64,000 bases of DNA from the NCBI RefSeq assembly GCF_012985465.1, contig NZ_JAAQWN010000007.1, forward strand, positions 248,001 to 312,000, given 5' to 3'. The notes under the pieces are model-generated. The model worked only from the letters and a program-made list of their open reading frames with translations, did not search any database and was not told the origin of the DNA. This document shows, in pieces, positions 42,461 through 51,867 of this stretch; the stretch's first letter is position 1, and every line of letters begins with the position of its first letter. This DNA comes from Pseudomonas sp. WS 5079. Lineage in GTDB: Bacteria; Pseudomonadota; Gammaproteobacteria; Pseudomonadales; Pseudomonadaceae. The translations under genes were made by a program, and so were the position numbers.

Positions 42461-42482
42461 CCTTCCCGTTTCACCGGGAAGG
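42461..42482. other. Hairpin in the atpB-atpE spacer
   Basis: Perfect eight-pair stem CCTTCCCG-tttcac-CGGGAAGG, 25 bases after the atpB stop on the leftward transcript and without a T-run. It may set mRNA stability or atpE expression relative to atpB, as atpE is needed in several copies per complex. Confidence 0.6.
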
Positions 42483-42506
42483 ACATCAGACTAGTCGAGA
42501 CTGGTC

Positions 42507-43376
42507 TTAATGGTTCTCTTCGTGCGCCATCGACAGGTAGACGATGGTCAGCATCATGAAGATAAACGCCTGCAGGGTGATGATCAGGATGTGGAACACA
42601 GCCCACGCCCACTGCAGAACAATGCCCAGGCCGCTAAGCCAGAGCAGGCCGCTGCCGAACATCACAGCGATCAGGATGAACACCAGCTCGCCGGCATACA
42701 TGTTGCCGAACAGTCGCAGGGCCAGGGAAATCGGCTTGGCGATCAGGGTGACGAATTCCAGCAGGAAGTTCACCGGGATCAGCAGGGCTTGAACGAAGAT
42801 GTTCTTGCTGCCGAACGGGTGCAGGGTCAGTTCGCCGATGAAGCCGCCGATGCCCTTGATCTTGATGCTGTAGAAAATGATCAACGCGAACACCGACAGG
42901 GCCATGCCCAAGGTAGCGTTCGGGTCAGTGGTCGATACCGCGCGGAATGGGATGTGCGGGTCGCCGCTGATCCACATGGCCACTTGCGGGATCCAGTCCA
43001 CCGGGATCAGGTCGACGGCGTTCATCAGGAACACCCAGACGAAGATGGTCAGTGCCAGCGGTGCAATCACCGGGCTACGGCCATGGAAGCTGTCTTTCAC
43101 GCTGCCATCGACGAATTCGACCAATACTTCAACGAAGTTCTGCAAAGCACCTGGCTGACCGGAAGTCGCCTTCTTTGCCGCCATGCGGAAAATCAGGACG
43201 AAGATCAGACCCAATGCGACCGACCAGCCCAGAGTATCCAGGTGGAAAGCCCAGAAGCCCATTTCTTTGGCTTCTGCTGCGGAGTGGGCAAAGCCCCAGC
43301 CGCCGTTGGGAAGCTGACCGAAGGTCAGGTTCTGCAAGTGGTGCTGGATATAGCCCGAAGCGGTTGTTTCTGCCAT
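42507..43376 (-). CDS. atpB: ATP synthase a subunit
   Basis: 289 residues, five or six membrane helices. The essential Arg of the proton channel is in ISLALRLFGNMYAGELV near residue 218, with the conserved Glu and His region downstream. Fo stator subunit that delivers protons to the c-ring. Confidence 0.96.
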   Translation of the reverse strand: MAETTASGYIQHHLQNLTFGQLPNGGWGFAHSAAEAKEMGFWAFHLDTLGWSVALGLIFVLIFRMAAKKATSGQPGALQNFVEVLVEFVDGSVKDSFHGRSPVIAPLALTIFVWVFLMNAVDLIPVDWIPQVAMWISGDPHIPFRAVSTTDPNATLGMALSVFALIIFYSIKIKGIGGFIGELTLHPFGSKNIFVQALLIPVNFLLEFVTLIAKPISLALRLFGNMYAGELVFILIAVMFGSGLLWLSGLGIVLQWAWAVFHILIITLQAFIFMMLTIVYLSMAHEENH

Positions 43377-43392
43377 GGTTGCCTCAAACGCC

Positions 43393-43800
43393 CTAAGGTT
43401 TCGAAAGTCTTGTTTTCATTAGCAGGGGAGCGAACCAGCTGACCAGTTGGGTCAACACGAAGACGCCGAATACAGCTAGCGGCGCCAATGGCTTCACACC
43501 TGCAAAGGTCAGTGCAAACAGCACTGCCGTCAAAATCAGTTTCCCTGCCTCGCCGGCATAAAAGGACCGGACGATAGCCTGGGCTGCCCGGGCGCCGGAA
43601 AACCGAAAGGCCCTGTGAGCAAAATACATATTGGGCAGCAAGGCTATCAGGCCTCCGCAGAGTCCTGAGTATCCGGCTACGACCCCATGCCAATACCAAA
43701 GCGCCAATGCGGCGATCAGCAAAATGACAAATTGGGCCAATAAAACCGGAAAAACGGCCAAGCGATGGAACGGCAACGTGTTTGGCGTGCGGGTTTCCAT
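43393..43800 (-). CDS. atpI: ATP synthase protein I
   Basis: 135 residues starting METRTPNTLPFHR; GAGGAG lies 8 bases before this ATG, which is preferred over the GTG one codon upstream. Four hydrophobic segments. AtpI assists c-ring assembly in several bacteria. First gene of the operon, behind the promoter at 43875-43903. Confidence 0.92.
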   Translation of the reverse strand: METRTPNTLPFHRLAVFPVLLAQFVILLIAALALWYWHGVVAGYSGLCGGLIALLPNMYFAHRAFRFSGARAAQAIVRSFYAGEAGKLILTAVLFALTFAGVKPLAPLAVFGVFVLTQLVSWFAPLLMKTRLSKP

Positions 43801-43874
43801 CACTCTTGCTCCTCAATGGTCGGCTGCCGGAAATCAATAACTTGGCATAATTTGTGCCGACAAAATGCGCGCAG

Positions 43875-43903
43875 AGTATAGGGGCGGTTCTGCCCCTATT
43901 CAA
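43875..43903 (-). promoter_or_regulatory. Sigma-70 promoter of the atp operon with palindromic spacer
   Basis: On the minus strand TTGAAT (43903-43898) and TATACT (43880-43875) are separated by exactly 17 bases. The spacer is itself most of a perfect palindrome, ATAGGGGC-n6-GCCCCTAT (43878-43899), which could bind a regulator or act as the parB transcript terminator. Confidence 0.75.
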
Positions 43904-43948
43904 CTGCCGGGTAGTGATTTCCGACTGCACGCTACATAAGCAAATGTT

Positions 43949-44821
43949 TCAGCGGATGTGGGAAAGAACGCCCTGAAGCTCATCGAGGGAGTTATATCCG
44001 ATAACCAATTGCCCTTTGCCCTTCTTACCGTGGCGAATTTGCACCGCAGAGCCCAGCCGCTCGGCCAGGCGCTGCTCAAGGCGCGCAATATCCGGATCAG
44101 TTTTGACCGTCTCGACCGGTGCAGGTTTACCACTGAGCCACTGGCGAACCAAGGCCTCGGTCTGACGAACGGTGAGACCTCGTGCGACAACGTGTCGCGC
44201 CCCTTCAACCTGTTGATTTTCCGGCAAACCGAGCAAAGCACGGGCATGACCCATTTCCAGGTCGCCGTGGGACAGCATGGTCTTGATCACTTCCGGAAGC
44301 GCAATCAGGCGCAACAGGTTGGAAACCGTGACACGGGATTTGCCCACCGCATCGGCCACTTCCTGCTGGGTCAGCTTGAATTCCTGCTGCAGACGCTGCA
44401 GGGCAATGGCTTCCTCGATGGGATTGAGGTCTTCACGCTGGATATTCTCGATCAGCGCCATGGCAATGGCCGTTTCATCTGGCACATCACGCACCATCGC
44501 CGGGATGGTTTCCTGGCCGGCCTGCTGGCTGGCGCGCCAGCGGCGTTCACCGGCGATGATTTCAAACCGACCGCCGCCAATGGGGCGCACGACAATCGGC
44601 TGCATCACGCCCTGCGCCTTGATCGAGTTCGCCAACTCCTCCAGCGCCTGCGGGTCCATGTCCCGGCGCGGCTGGTACTTGCCACGCTGGATCAGGTCCA
44701 GGGGCAGGTGTTGCAGTTCACGGGAGTCGGCCTGCACCGCTTGCTCTTCCAGCGAAGTAACAGTCGGACCACTCAGCAGTGCATCCAGTCCACGTCCGAG
44801 ACCTCGTTTCTTGACGGCCAT
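43949..44821 (-). CDS. parB: Chromosome partitioning protein ParB
   Basis: 290 residues. N-terminal LGRGLDALLSG interacts with ParA; the CTP-binding GERRWRAS motif is near residue 91; the parS-binding helix-turn-helix TQQEVADAVGKSRVTVSNLL lies near 145; C-terminal dimerisation domain last. ParB clamps load at parS, of which four candidates lie in this window. Starts 9 bp after parA. Confidence 0.97.
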   Translation of the reverse strand: MAVKKRGLGRGLDALLSGPTVTSLEEQAVQADSRELQHLPLDLIQRGKYQPRRDMDPQALEELANSIKAQGVMQPIVVRPIGGGRFEIIAGERRWRASQQAGQETIPAMVRDVPDETAIAMALIENIQREDLNPIEEAIALQRLQQEFKLTQQEVADAVGKSRVTVSNLLRLIALPEVIKTMLSHGDLEMGHARALLGLPENQQVEGARHVVARGLTVRQTEALVRQWLSGKPAPVETVKTDPDIARLEQRLAERLGSAVQIRHGKKGKGQLVIGYNSLDELQGVLSHIR

Positions 44822-44830
44822 GGGGATTCC

Positions 44831-45628
44831 TTAAGTTGGCTGGGCTGCAGCGGTGCGTGAGTTGCGACGTTGGCGACGAACCATCTCGCCGGCCAGCGCC
44901 AGGTAGGCAATGGCACCACGCGATGACTTGTCGTACGCCAGCGCGGGCATGCCATAGCTTGGCGCTTCGGCCAGGCGGATGTTACGCGGGATCACTGTGT
45001 CGTAGAGCTGGTCGCCAAAGTGTTCCTTGAGCTGCGCCGACACATCGTTCATCAGGCTCAGGCGCGGGTCATACATGGTCCGCAGCAGGCCTTCGACCTT
45101 CAGGTTCGGGTTGAGCAACTCGGCGATACGCTTGATGTTATCCACAAGGTCGCTCAAGCCCTCGAGGGCGAAGTACTCGCACTGCATGGGGATGATCACC
45201 CCATCGGCGGCGACCAACGCGTTGAGCGTCAGCATCGACAGCGACGGCGGGCAGTCGATCAAAATGTAGTCGTAATTCTCGCGGATCGGCGCCAGGGCGC
45301 TGCGCAGACGGCTTTCTTTCATCTGCATTTCCAGCAGCACCACTTCCGCCGCGGTCAGGTCGCGGTTGGCCGGCAGCAGTTGATAACCGCCGTGTTCGGA
45401 GTAGTGCATAGCCTGGGCCAGGTCGCACTCGCCTATCAGCAAGTCGTAGACCGAGTTTTCCAGGCCGTGTTTATCCACACCGCTACCCATGGTGGCGTTG
45501 CCCTGTGGATCGAGATCGATCAACAGCACCCGACGCTTGGTAGCGACCAGGGATGCTGCGAGGTTGATGCAGGTGGTGGTTTTGCCCACGCCACCTTTCT
45601 GGTTCGCTATCGCGAATACCTTAGCCAT
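44831..45628 (-). CDS. parA: Chromosome partitioning ATPase ParA
   Basis: 265 residues starting MAKVFAIANQKGGVGKTTT, the deviant Walker A of ParA/MinD ATPases. Walker B-like LIDCPPSLSMLTLN lies near residue 118. It moves ParB-parS complexes over the nucleoid. A six-codon upstream extension exists but the family starts here. Two DnaA-box 9-mers are inside the gene. Lies 18 bp after rsmG. Confidence 0.97.
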   Translation of the reverse strand: MAKVFAIANQKGGVGKTTTCINLAASLVATKRRVLLIDLDPQGNATMGSGVDKHGLENSVYDLLIGECDLAQAMHYSEHGGYQLLPANRDLTAAEVVLLEMQMKESRLRSALAPIRENYDYILIDCPPSLSMLTLNALVAADGVIIPMQCEYFALEGLSDLVDNIKRIAELLNPNLKVEGLLRTMYDPRLSLMNDVSAQLKEHFGDQLYDTVIPRNIRLAEAPSYGMPALAYDKSSRGAIAYLALAGEMVRRQRRNSRTAAAQPT

Positions 45629-45646
45629 TCTTGCTTGTGTTCCCAA

Positions 45647-46291
45647 TCATGCCGTGCGGCGCAGTATCAGCAGATGGCGTTGGCCTTGGCAACCGGGTAC
45701 GGCCAAGGCGTGTTCGCTATCGAGGTGGAAGTCTGCCGGCAATGCTAACAGCTCGTCGCTTGGATGAACGCCCTTCATTGCCAGCCAACGGGTGTTCAGG
45801 TCGCCCAGGTGGCGGGTCCAGTTGCTGAAGTTCTCCATGCTGCTGAAGGCCCTGGAAACAATTCCATTGAAAGGCAGTTCAGGCGTGAAGGCTTCGACCC
45901 GGCTGTGGATAACTTGCAGGTTGTCCAGCTTGAGTTCGAGTTTGACCTGGGTCAGGAAGCGGGTTTTCTTGCCGTTGCTGTCCAGGCAAGTCACTTGCGA
46001 CTCGGGAAACAGGATCGCCAACGGGATGCCAGGCATGCCACCGCCACTGCCAACGTCCAGCCAGCGGCCGTTTTCGATGAAGGGCATCACGCTCAAGCTG
46101 TCGAGCAGATGCCGCGAAACCATTTCGTCCGGATCGCGCACCGCAGTGAGGTTGTAGGCCTTGTTCCACTTGATCAACAGGGCCAGGTAGCCCAACAGCA
46201 ACTCGTGCTGGGCTGCGGTCAGGTCCACACCCAACTGGCGTGCACCTGTGGATAACTCTTCGGCGTGTTGCGAGGTGACCAACGAACTCAA
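45647..46291 (-). CDS. rsmG: 16S rRNA (guanine527-N7) methyltransferase RsmG
   Basis: 214 residues with a TTG start (46291-46289) giving SSLVTSQHAEELSTGARQ. The SAM motif WLDVGSGGGMPGIPLAILFP lies near residue 69. It methylates G527 of 16S rRNA. The TTG normally overlaps the mnmG TGA by 4 bases. In this sequence the mnmG frame runs straight into rsmG because of an extra A at 46324-46330, so the two appear as one 845-codon frame; rsmG itself is intact. Confidence 0.92.
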   Translation of the reverse strand: MSSLVTSQHAEELSTGARQLGVDLTAAQHELLLGYLALLIKWNKAYNLTAVRDPDEMVSRHLLDSLSVMPFIENGRWLDVGSGGGMPGIPLAILFPESQVTCLDSNGKKTRFLTQVKLELKLDNLQVIHSRVEAFTPELPFNGIVSRAFSSMENFSNWTRHLGDLNTRWLAMKGVHPSDELLALPADFHLDSEHALAVPGCQGQRHLLILRRTA

Positions 46292-48184
46292 GCGCTTTGC
46301 TCCAACTGACGGCCCGCGCCGCGTTTTTTTCAAATGAATCATCAACAGCGAAATGGCTGCCGGGGTGACGCCCGGGATACGGGAAGCCTGGCCCAACGTC
46401 TCGGGACGAGTTATCCCCAGCTTGCTTTGAATCTCTTTGGACAACCCGGAAATCCCGGTGTAATCGATATCCACAGGCAGCTTGGTGTCTTCACTGGCGC
46501 GCAGCCGGGCGATCTCGTCCTGCTGGCGGTCAATGTAACCGGCGTATTTGGTCTTGATTTCGACCTGTTCGGCCACCTGTGGATCTTCTGCACCGCCGCC
46601 GGTTACCGAGACTAGACCAGCGTAGTCGATTTCCGGGCGGGACAGCAGGTTCAACAGGTTGTACTCGTGAGTCAGCGGCGTGCCGAATTTTTCGGCAATG
46701 GCATCGCCCTGCTCGGTGCCCGGGCGGACCCAGGTACTTTTCAGGCGCTGCTCTTCCAGTTCGATGCTTTCGCGTTTTTTGCAGAACGCTGCCCAACGCG
46801 CGTCATCGACCAGGCCCAGCTCGCGACCTTTTTCGGTCAGGCGCAGGTCGGCGTTGTCTTCGCGCAGGATCAGGCGATATTCGGCCCGGGAAGTGAACAT
46901 CCGGTACGGTTCCTGGGTACCCAGGGTAATCAGGTCGTCGACCAACACCCCGATGTACGCTTCATCGCGACGCGGGCACCAGCTGTCTTTGCCCTGGGCG
47001 CGCAATGCGGCGTTGGTCCCGGCCAGCAAACCCTGGGCGCCGGCCTCTTCGTAACCGGTGGTGCCGTTGATTTGCCCAGCGAAGAACAGGCCGCCGATCA
47101 CTTTGGTTTCCAGGCTGTATTTCAAGTCCCGCGGATCGAAGTAGTCGTACTCGATGGCGTAGCCGGGGCGCACGATGTGGGCGTTTTCCATGCCGCGAAT
47201 CGACTGCACGATCTGGATTTGCACGTCGAACGGCAGGGAAGTGGAAATTCCGTTCGGGTACAGCTCGTGGGTAGTCAAACCTTCCGGCTCGATGAAGACC
47301 TGGTGGCTTTCCTTGTCGGCAAAGCGGTGGATCTTGTCCTCGATCGATGGGCAATAACGCGGGCCGATGCCTTCGATCACGCCCGAGTACATCGGCGAAC
47401 GATCAAGGTTGGCAGCGATGATTTCGTGAGTGCGCGCGTTGGTGTGGGTAATCCAGCAGCTCACCTGCTTGGGGTGCTGCTCCTTGGAACCCATGAACGA
47501 CATCACCGGAATCGGCGTATCCCCGGCCTGTTCGGTCATCACCGAGAAATCCACAGAACGCCCGTCGATACGCGGCGGGGTCCCGGTTTTCAGGCGACCG
47601 ACACGCAGTGGCAGTTCGCGCAGGCGATGAGCCAGGGCGATGGACGGCGGATCGCCGGCGCGGCCGCCGGAATAGTTCTGCATCCCGATGTGGATAAGTC
47701 CACCGAGGAAGGTACCAGTGGTCAACACCACGGATTCTGCGAAGAAACGCAGGCCCATTTGCGTAACAACACCGCGCACCTGGTCCTGTTCGACGATCAG
47801 GTCATCTGCGGCCTGTTGAAATATCCACAGGTTGGCCTGGTTTTCCAGGGTTTCGCGCACCGCGGCCTTGTACAGGATGCGGTCGGCTTGTGCCCGAGTA
47901 GCACGCACCGCCGGGCCTTTGCGGCTGTTGAGCACGCGAAATTGAATACCACCCTTGTCGGTAGCCATGGCCATCACACCGCCAAGGGCGTCGATTTCCT
48001 TGACCAGATGGCTTTTGCCGATCCCACCAATGGCGGGGTTGCAACTCATGGCACCGAGGGTTTCCACGTTGTGCGTCAGCAACAGGGTTTTGACCCCCAT
48101 GCGGGCTGACGCCAGTGCTGCCTCGGTACCGGCATGACCGCCGCCGATGACGATCACTCCAAAACGGGAAGGGAAATCCACCAC
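46288..48184 (-). CDS. mnmG: tRNA uridine-5-carboxymethylaminomethyl modification enzyme MnmG, 3' end frameshifted
   Basis: About 631 residues when corrected. GTG start; FAD motif VIVIGGGHAGTEAALASAR at residues 10-28, GIGPRYCPSIEDKI near 270 and GLFFAGQINGTTGYEEAGAQ near 370. With MnmE it makes the cmnm5 group on U34 of several tRNAs. As given, the frame does not stop at 46288: seven A (46324-46330 on the plus strand as T) follow codon L of MIHLKK instead of six. Removing one A gives MIHLKKRGAGRQLEQSA and TGA at 46290-46288, the expected Pseudomonas end. Sequencing error, strain mutation or real fusion are all possible. Confidence 0.9.
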
Positions 48185-48692
48185 GCACCTCGTGCCTGCT
48201 TATGTAGGTAATCAGGAATTGTTTGTTGAAAGAGTTTTAGAGCTATGGCGGCAAGTATAGGGACTTAGCCGTTCCTAAAGAACCCTTTGCACAAAATTTA
48301 ACCAGCTGTGGATGAATCACAGACAATAGAAATTAAAAGAGAGAAATCTATTAAATCTTTGTTTTTATGTTTATTTCTACTGAGCCTACTTTCTGTGGAT
48401 AGATCTCTATAGCCCTTTATTTACGTACTGTACAGAGATTCAAAAGTCTGTGGTTAGGTGCCAATGAGGCCCTTGGATAAGTGCTTTAAGCCTGTGGATT
48501 AAACAGGTGGTTATCCACAGAGGGGGTTTTACTCAGGTTTCAAGCCCTGTTATCAACTGGGCACAGGGGCGGTTATTCACAGGGCTTAATCCACAGAAAA
48601 GCATCAGCCGCGGCAAATTCCGTCCACGGCAAGGCCACCTCGGGGCGAGGTTATTGTCAGAAAATACTCAGGGGTGTCCTGAAACGGACAAA
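48185..48692. other. A/T-rich mnmG-mnmE intergenic region with DnaA-box cluster
   Basis: About 500 bases. Holds one exact DnaA box (TTATCCACA at 48511-48519) and near-matches TGTGGATGA (about 48307), TGTGGATAG (48394), TGTGGATTA (48493), TTATTCACA (about 48573) and TAATCCACA (about 48589), beside a very A/T-rich stretch at 48325-48390. The leftward mnmG promoter probably uses the -10 TATACT at 48259-48254. It resembles half of an origin; E. coli oriC adjoins mnmG. Confidence 0.65.
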
Positions 48693-48719
48693 ACAGACAG
48701 GCACCAATGGCCTGTCTGT
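48693..48719 (-). terminator. Terminator after mnmE
   Basis: Ten-bp perfect stem ACAGACAGGC / GCCTGTCTGT with a seven-base loop, followed leftwards by TTTTGTCC. Confidence 0.85.
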
Positions 48720-48732
48720 GAACTACGAAGGG

Positions 48733-50103
48733 TTATTTACCGATGCAGAAACTGGAAAAGATCCTGCCGAGCAGGTCATCGGAACTGAATGCCCCGGTAA
48801 TCTCCCCCAGAAGCTGCTGTGCCTGGCGCAAATCCTCAGCCAGAAGCTCCCCAGCACCTGCCAGGGTCAACTGCGTCCGGCCATGCTCAAGGGCGGCACT
48901 GGCATGGCGCAACGCCTCAAGGTGGCGGCGACGCGCACTGAAGCTGCTTTCCGAAGTCTGTTCATAGCCCATGCAGGCCTTGAGATGATCGCGCAGCAGT
49001 TCCAGGCCATCGCCGGCAGACTTGGCGCTGAGGCTGATGGTGACATGGCCATCGTCGCTGACCTCCAGGGCAATCGCCTCACCCGTGAGGTCTGCCTTGT
49101 TGCGAATCAGCGTGACCTTGGCCGGGTCCGGCCGTTGCTCAAGGAACTCCGGCCACAGGGCAAAAGGATCCACGGCCTCTGGCGCGGTGGCATCCACCAC
49201 CAGCAACACCCGATCGGCTTCCCCGATGGCCTTGAGCGCCCGTTGCACGCCGATTTTTTCCACCTGGTCATCGGTGTCACGCAAACCGGCGGTATCGACC
49301 ACGTGCAGCGGCATGCCATCAATGTGGATATGTTCGCGCAGGATATCCCGGGTGGTGCCGGCAATTTCGGTGACAATCGCCGCTTCACGCCCCGCCAGGG
49401 CGTTGAGCAAGCTGGACTTGCCGGCGTTGGGCCGGCCGGCAATCACCACCGTCATGCCATCGCGCAGCAATGCGCCCTGCCCGGCTTCCTTCAAAACTGT
49501 GGATAACTCGTCTCGTACCTTATCGAGCATGGCCAGGACATGGCCATCGGCAAGAAAGTCGATTTCTTCTTCCGGGAAATCAATCGCGGCCTCGACATAG
49601 ATGCGCAAACTGATCAATTGCTCGGTGAGGTTATGCACACGCAGGGAAAATGCCCCCTGCAACGAGCGCAAGGCATTGCGCGCCGCCTGTGCAGAACTGG
49701 CCTCGATCAGGTCGGCAATCGCCTCGGCCTGGGCCAGGTCGAGCTTGTCGTTGAGAAACGCACGCTCGCTGAACTCACCAGGCCGCGCCAGACGGCAGCC
49801 CAACTGCAGGCAGCGCTGTAGCAGCATGTCGAGGACGATAGGCCCGCCATGGCCTTGCAGTTCCAGCACATCCTCACCGGTGAAAGAGTTTGGGCCCGGG
49901 AAATACAGGGCCAGGCCCTCATCCAGTACCTCAAGATCCTCGCCGAAAAAAGGCCCGTAATGCGCATACCGAGGCTTGAGCTCACGGCCGCTGATCGCTT
50001 GGGCGGCAATGCCAGCAAGTGGCCCGGAAATACGAACGATGCCGACACCGCCCCGGCCTTGAGCGGTGGCGACGGCAGCGATGGTTTCACGAGGAGCGCT
50101 CAT
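48733..50103 (-). CDS. mnmE: tRNA modification GTPase MnmE
   Basis: 456 residues starting MSAPRETIAAVATAQGRGG. N-terminal formyl-THF-binding domain, central helical domain with inserted G domain: P-loop GRPNAGKSSLLN near residue 222, DTAGLRDT near 268, NKADL near 334. It ends with the required CIGK. Partner of MnmG. A six-codon upstream extension is rejected from conservation. One DnaA box at 49498. Confidence 0.96.
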   Translation of the reverse strand: MSAPRETIAAVATAQGRGGVGIVRISGPLAGIAAQAISGRELKPRYAHYGPFFGEDLEVLDEGLALYFPGPNSFTGEDVLELQGHGGPIVLDMLLQRCLQLGCRLARPGEFSERAFLNDKLDLAQAEAIADLIEASSAQAARNALRSLQGAFSLRVHNLTEQLISLRIYVEAAIDFPEEEIDFLADGHVLAMLDKVRDELSTVLKEAGQGALLRDGMTVVIAGRPNAGKSSLLNALAGREAAIVTEIAGTTRDILREHIHIDGMPLHVVDTAGLRDTDDQVEKIGVQRALKAIGEADRVLLVVDATAPEAVDPFALWPEFLEQRPDPAKVTLIRNKADLTGEAIALEVSDDGHVTISLSAKSAGDGLELLRDHLKACMGYEQTSESSFSARRRHLEALRHASAALEHGRTQLTLAGAGELLAEDLRQAQQLLGEITGAFSSDDLLGRIFSSFCIGK

Positions 50104-50132
50104 CAGCGGTTTCCCAGACAAAAGTGACAGAA

Positions 50133-50157
50133 TGCAAAACGCCCCACGAGGGGGCGT
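50133..50157 (-). terminator. Terminator after yidC
   Basis: ACGCCCC-acgag-GGGGCGT stem at 50139-50157 followed leftwards by TTTTGC. It lies between yidC and mnmE. Confidence 0.8.
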
Positions 50158-50182
50158 CTTGAGTGGTTATCCACAGAGTAAG

Positions 50183-51865
50183 TTACGCCTCGGCTTTTTT
50201 GGCAGCCGCTTCGATCTTACGTGTGATGTACCACTGTTGAGAGATCGACAACACGTTGTTGACCACCCAGTACAGAACCAGACCAGCCGGGAACCACAGG
50301 AAGAAGAAGGTGAAGATGATTGGCATCATTTTCATTACCTTGGCCTGCATCGGATCCGGAGGCGTCGGGTTCAGACGCTGCTGGATGAACATGGTTGCGC
50401 CCATGATGATCGGCAGGATAAAGAACGGGTCTTTGATCGACAGGTCAGTTATCCACAGCATGAACGGCGCCTGGCGCATTTCCACGCTTTCCAGGAGTAC
50501 CCAGTACAGCGACAGGAACACCGGCATCTGTACCAGAATCGGCAAGCATCCACCCAGCGGGTTGATCTTCTCTTTCTTGTACAGCTCCATCATGGCTTGC
50601 GACATTTTCTGCCGGTCATCGCCATGTTGCTCTTTGAGTGCAGCCAGTTTCGGCGCAACGGCGCGCATACGGGCCATCGACTTGTAGCTGGCGGCCGACA
50701 GAGGGAAGAAAATCCCTTTGATCAGCATGGTCAGGAAGATGATCGACCAGCCCCAGTTACCGACGATGCTGTGGATATGTTGCAGCAACCAGAAGATCGG
50801 CTGGGCAATGAACCACAGGATGCCGTAATCCACAGTCAGTTCCAGACCTGGGGATAACTCCTTGAGTACCGCCTGGCTTTTCGGGCCGGCATACAGGGTG
50901 GCGCTGGTTTCAGCCTTGGCTCCTGGTGCAACGGTCAACGCCGGGCCAGTGAAACCAATGATGTAGTTACCCTGGTTGTCCTTGCGGGTCTGGACCAGGT
51001 TGGCTTCGCCCTTATTCGGGATCCACGCGGTTACAAAGTAGTGTTGCAGCCAGGCTACCCAACCACCTTGGACCGTTTCTTTCAGCGCGCCCTTGTCGAT
51101 GTCTTTCATCGACACTTTCTTGTACGGCTCGTTACTTGTCCACAGGGCGGCGCCCAGGTAAGTCGCGGTGCCGGTGGCAGTGCTGGAAGATGGATCGGAA
51201 CTGCCATCACGCTTGAGCTGGGCAAACAGGTTGCCAGTCCAGGTCTTTTCGCTGGTGTTATCGATCAGGTAGGTGACTTTCAGATCGTACAAACCGCGCG
51301 TGAAGCTGAAGCGCTTGATGTAATTGACGCCGTCGTGACTGAATTTCAGGTCGACGTTCAACTGGTTTTGGCCATCAGCCAGTTGATAAGTCTTCTGTTC
51401 GGTCGAATAAACCGGACGACCGGTAGCACGAGCATCAGGGCCATCAGTGCCAGTCAGGCCGCTTTGTGCCAGATAAACACGCTCGCCACCGTTATCGAAC
51501 AACTGGAATGGAACATCCGGATGGTCTTGGCGACGTGGGTACAGTGGCAATTTCAGCTGGGCGATATCGCCGCCCTGTGGATCGATCGCCAGGTCCAACA
51601 CATCCGTCTTGACGTGGATGAGGTCTTTATTGGTGATGACCGCGTTATCTACAGGGGTGCTGGTATCGGCATTCGCGCTGGGTACATCGGCACTGGCGGA
51701 AGCATTGTTACCCAACGGTGCATCTGCAATAGCAGGAGCAGACTGATTGGTAGCAACATTCTGAGTCGGCAGGGCAGCCTGGCCATAGTCCTGGTTCCAT
51801 TTCAGAACCATAACGTAGGACACGATTGCCAGGGCGACGATCAGGATCGTGCGTTTAATATCCAT
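50183..51865 (-). CDS. yidC: Membrane protein insertase YidC
   Basis: 560 residues. First membrane helix RTILIVALAIVSYVMVLKW at residues 5-23, large periplasmic beta domain (about 60-335), then the conserved five-helix insertase core with GIFFPLSAASYKSMARMRAV near 388 and PVFLSLYWVLLESVEMR near 450. Inserts proteins alone or with Sec; Fo subunits encoded in this window are typical clients. Follows yidD by 2 bp. Two DnaA-box 9-mers lie in or beside its 3' half. Confidence 0.97.
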   Translation of the reverse strand: MDIKRTILIVALAIVSYVMVLKWNQDYGQAALPTQNVATNQSAPAIADAPLGNNASASADVPSANADTSTPVDNAVITNKDLIHVKTDVLDLAIDPQGGDIAQLKLPLYPRRQDHPDVPFQLFDNGGERVYLAQSGLTGTDGPDARATGRPVYSTEQKTYQLADGQNQLNVDLKFSHDGVNYIKRFSFTRGLYDLKVTYLIDNTSEKTWTGNLFAQLKRDGSSDPSSSTATGTATYLGAALWTSNEPYKKVSMKDIDKGALKETVQGGWVAWLQHYFVTAWIPNKGEANLVQTRKDNQGNYIIGFTGPALTVAPGAKAETSATLYAGPKSQAVLKELSPGLELTVDYGILWFIAQPIFWLLQHIHSIVGNWGWSIIFLTMLIKGIFFPLSAASYKSMARMRAVAPKLAALKEQHGDDRQKMSQAMMELYKKEKINPLGGCLPILVQMPVFLSLYWVLLESVEMRQAPFMLWITDLSIKDPFFILPIIMGATMFIQQRLNPTPPDPMQAKVMKMMPIIFTFFFLWFPAGLVLYWVVNNVLSISQQWYITRKIEAAAKKAEA

Positions 51866-51867
51866 GA

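Noticed and set aside
45647..48184. Genuine evolutionary MnmG-RsmG fusion protein as the default annotation
   Set aside because: Removing one base of the homopolymer restores both standard termini exactly, so separate genes with a frameshift are the simpler reading; kept as a finding.
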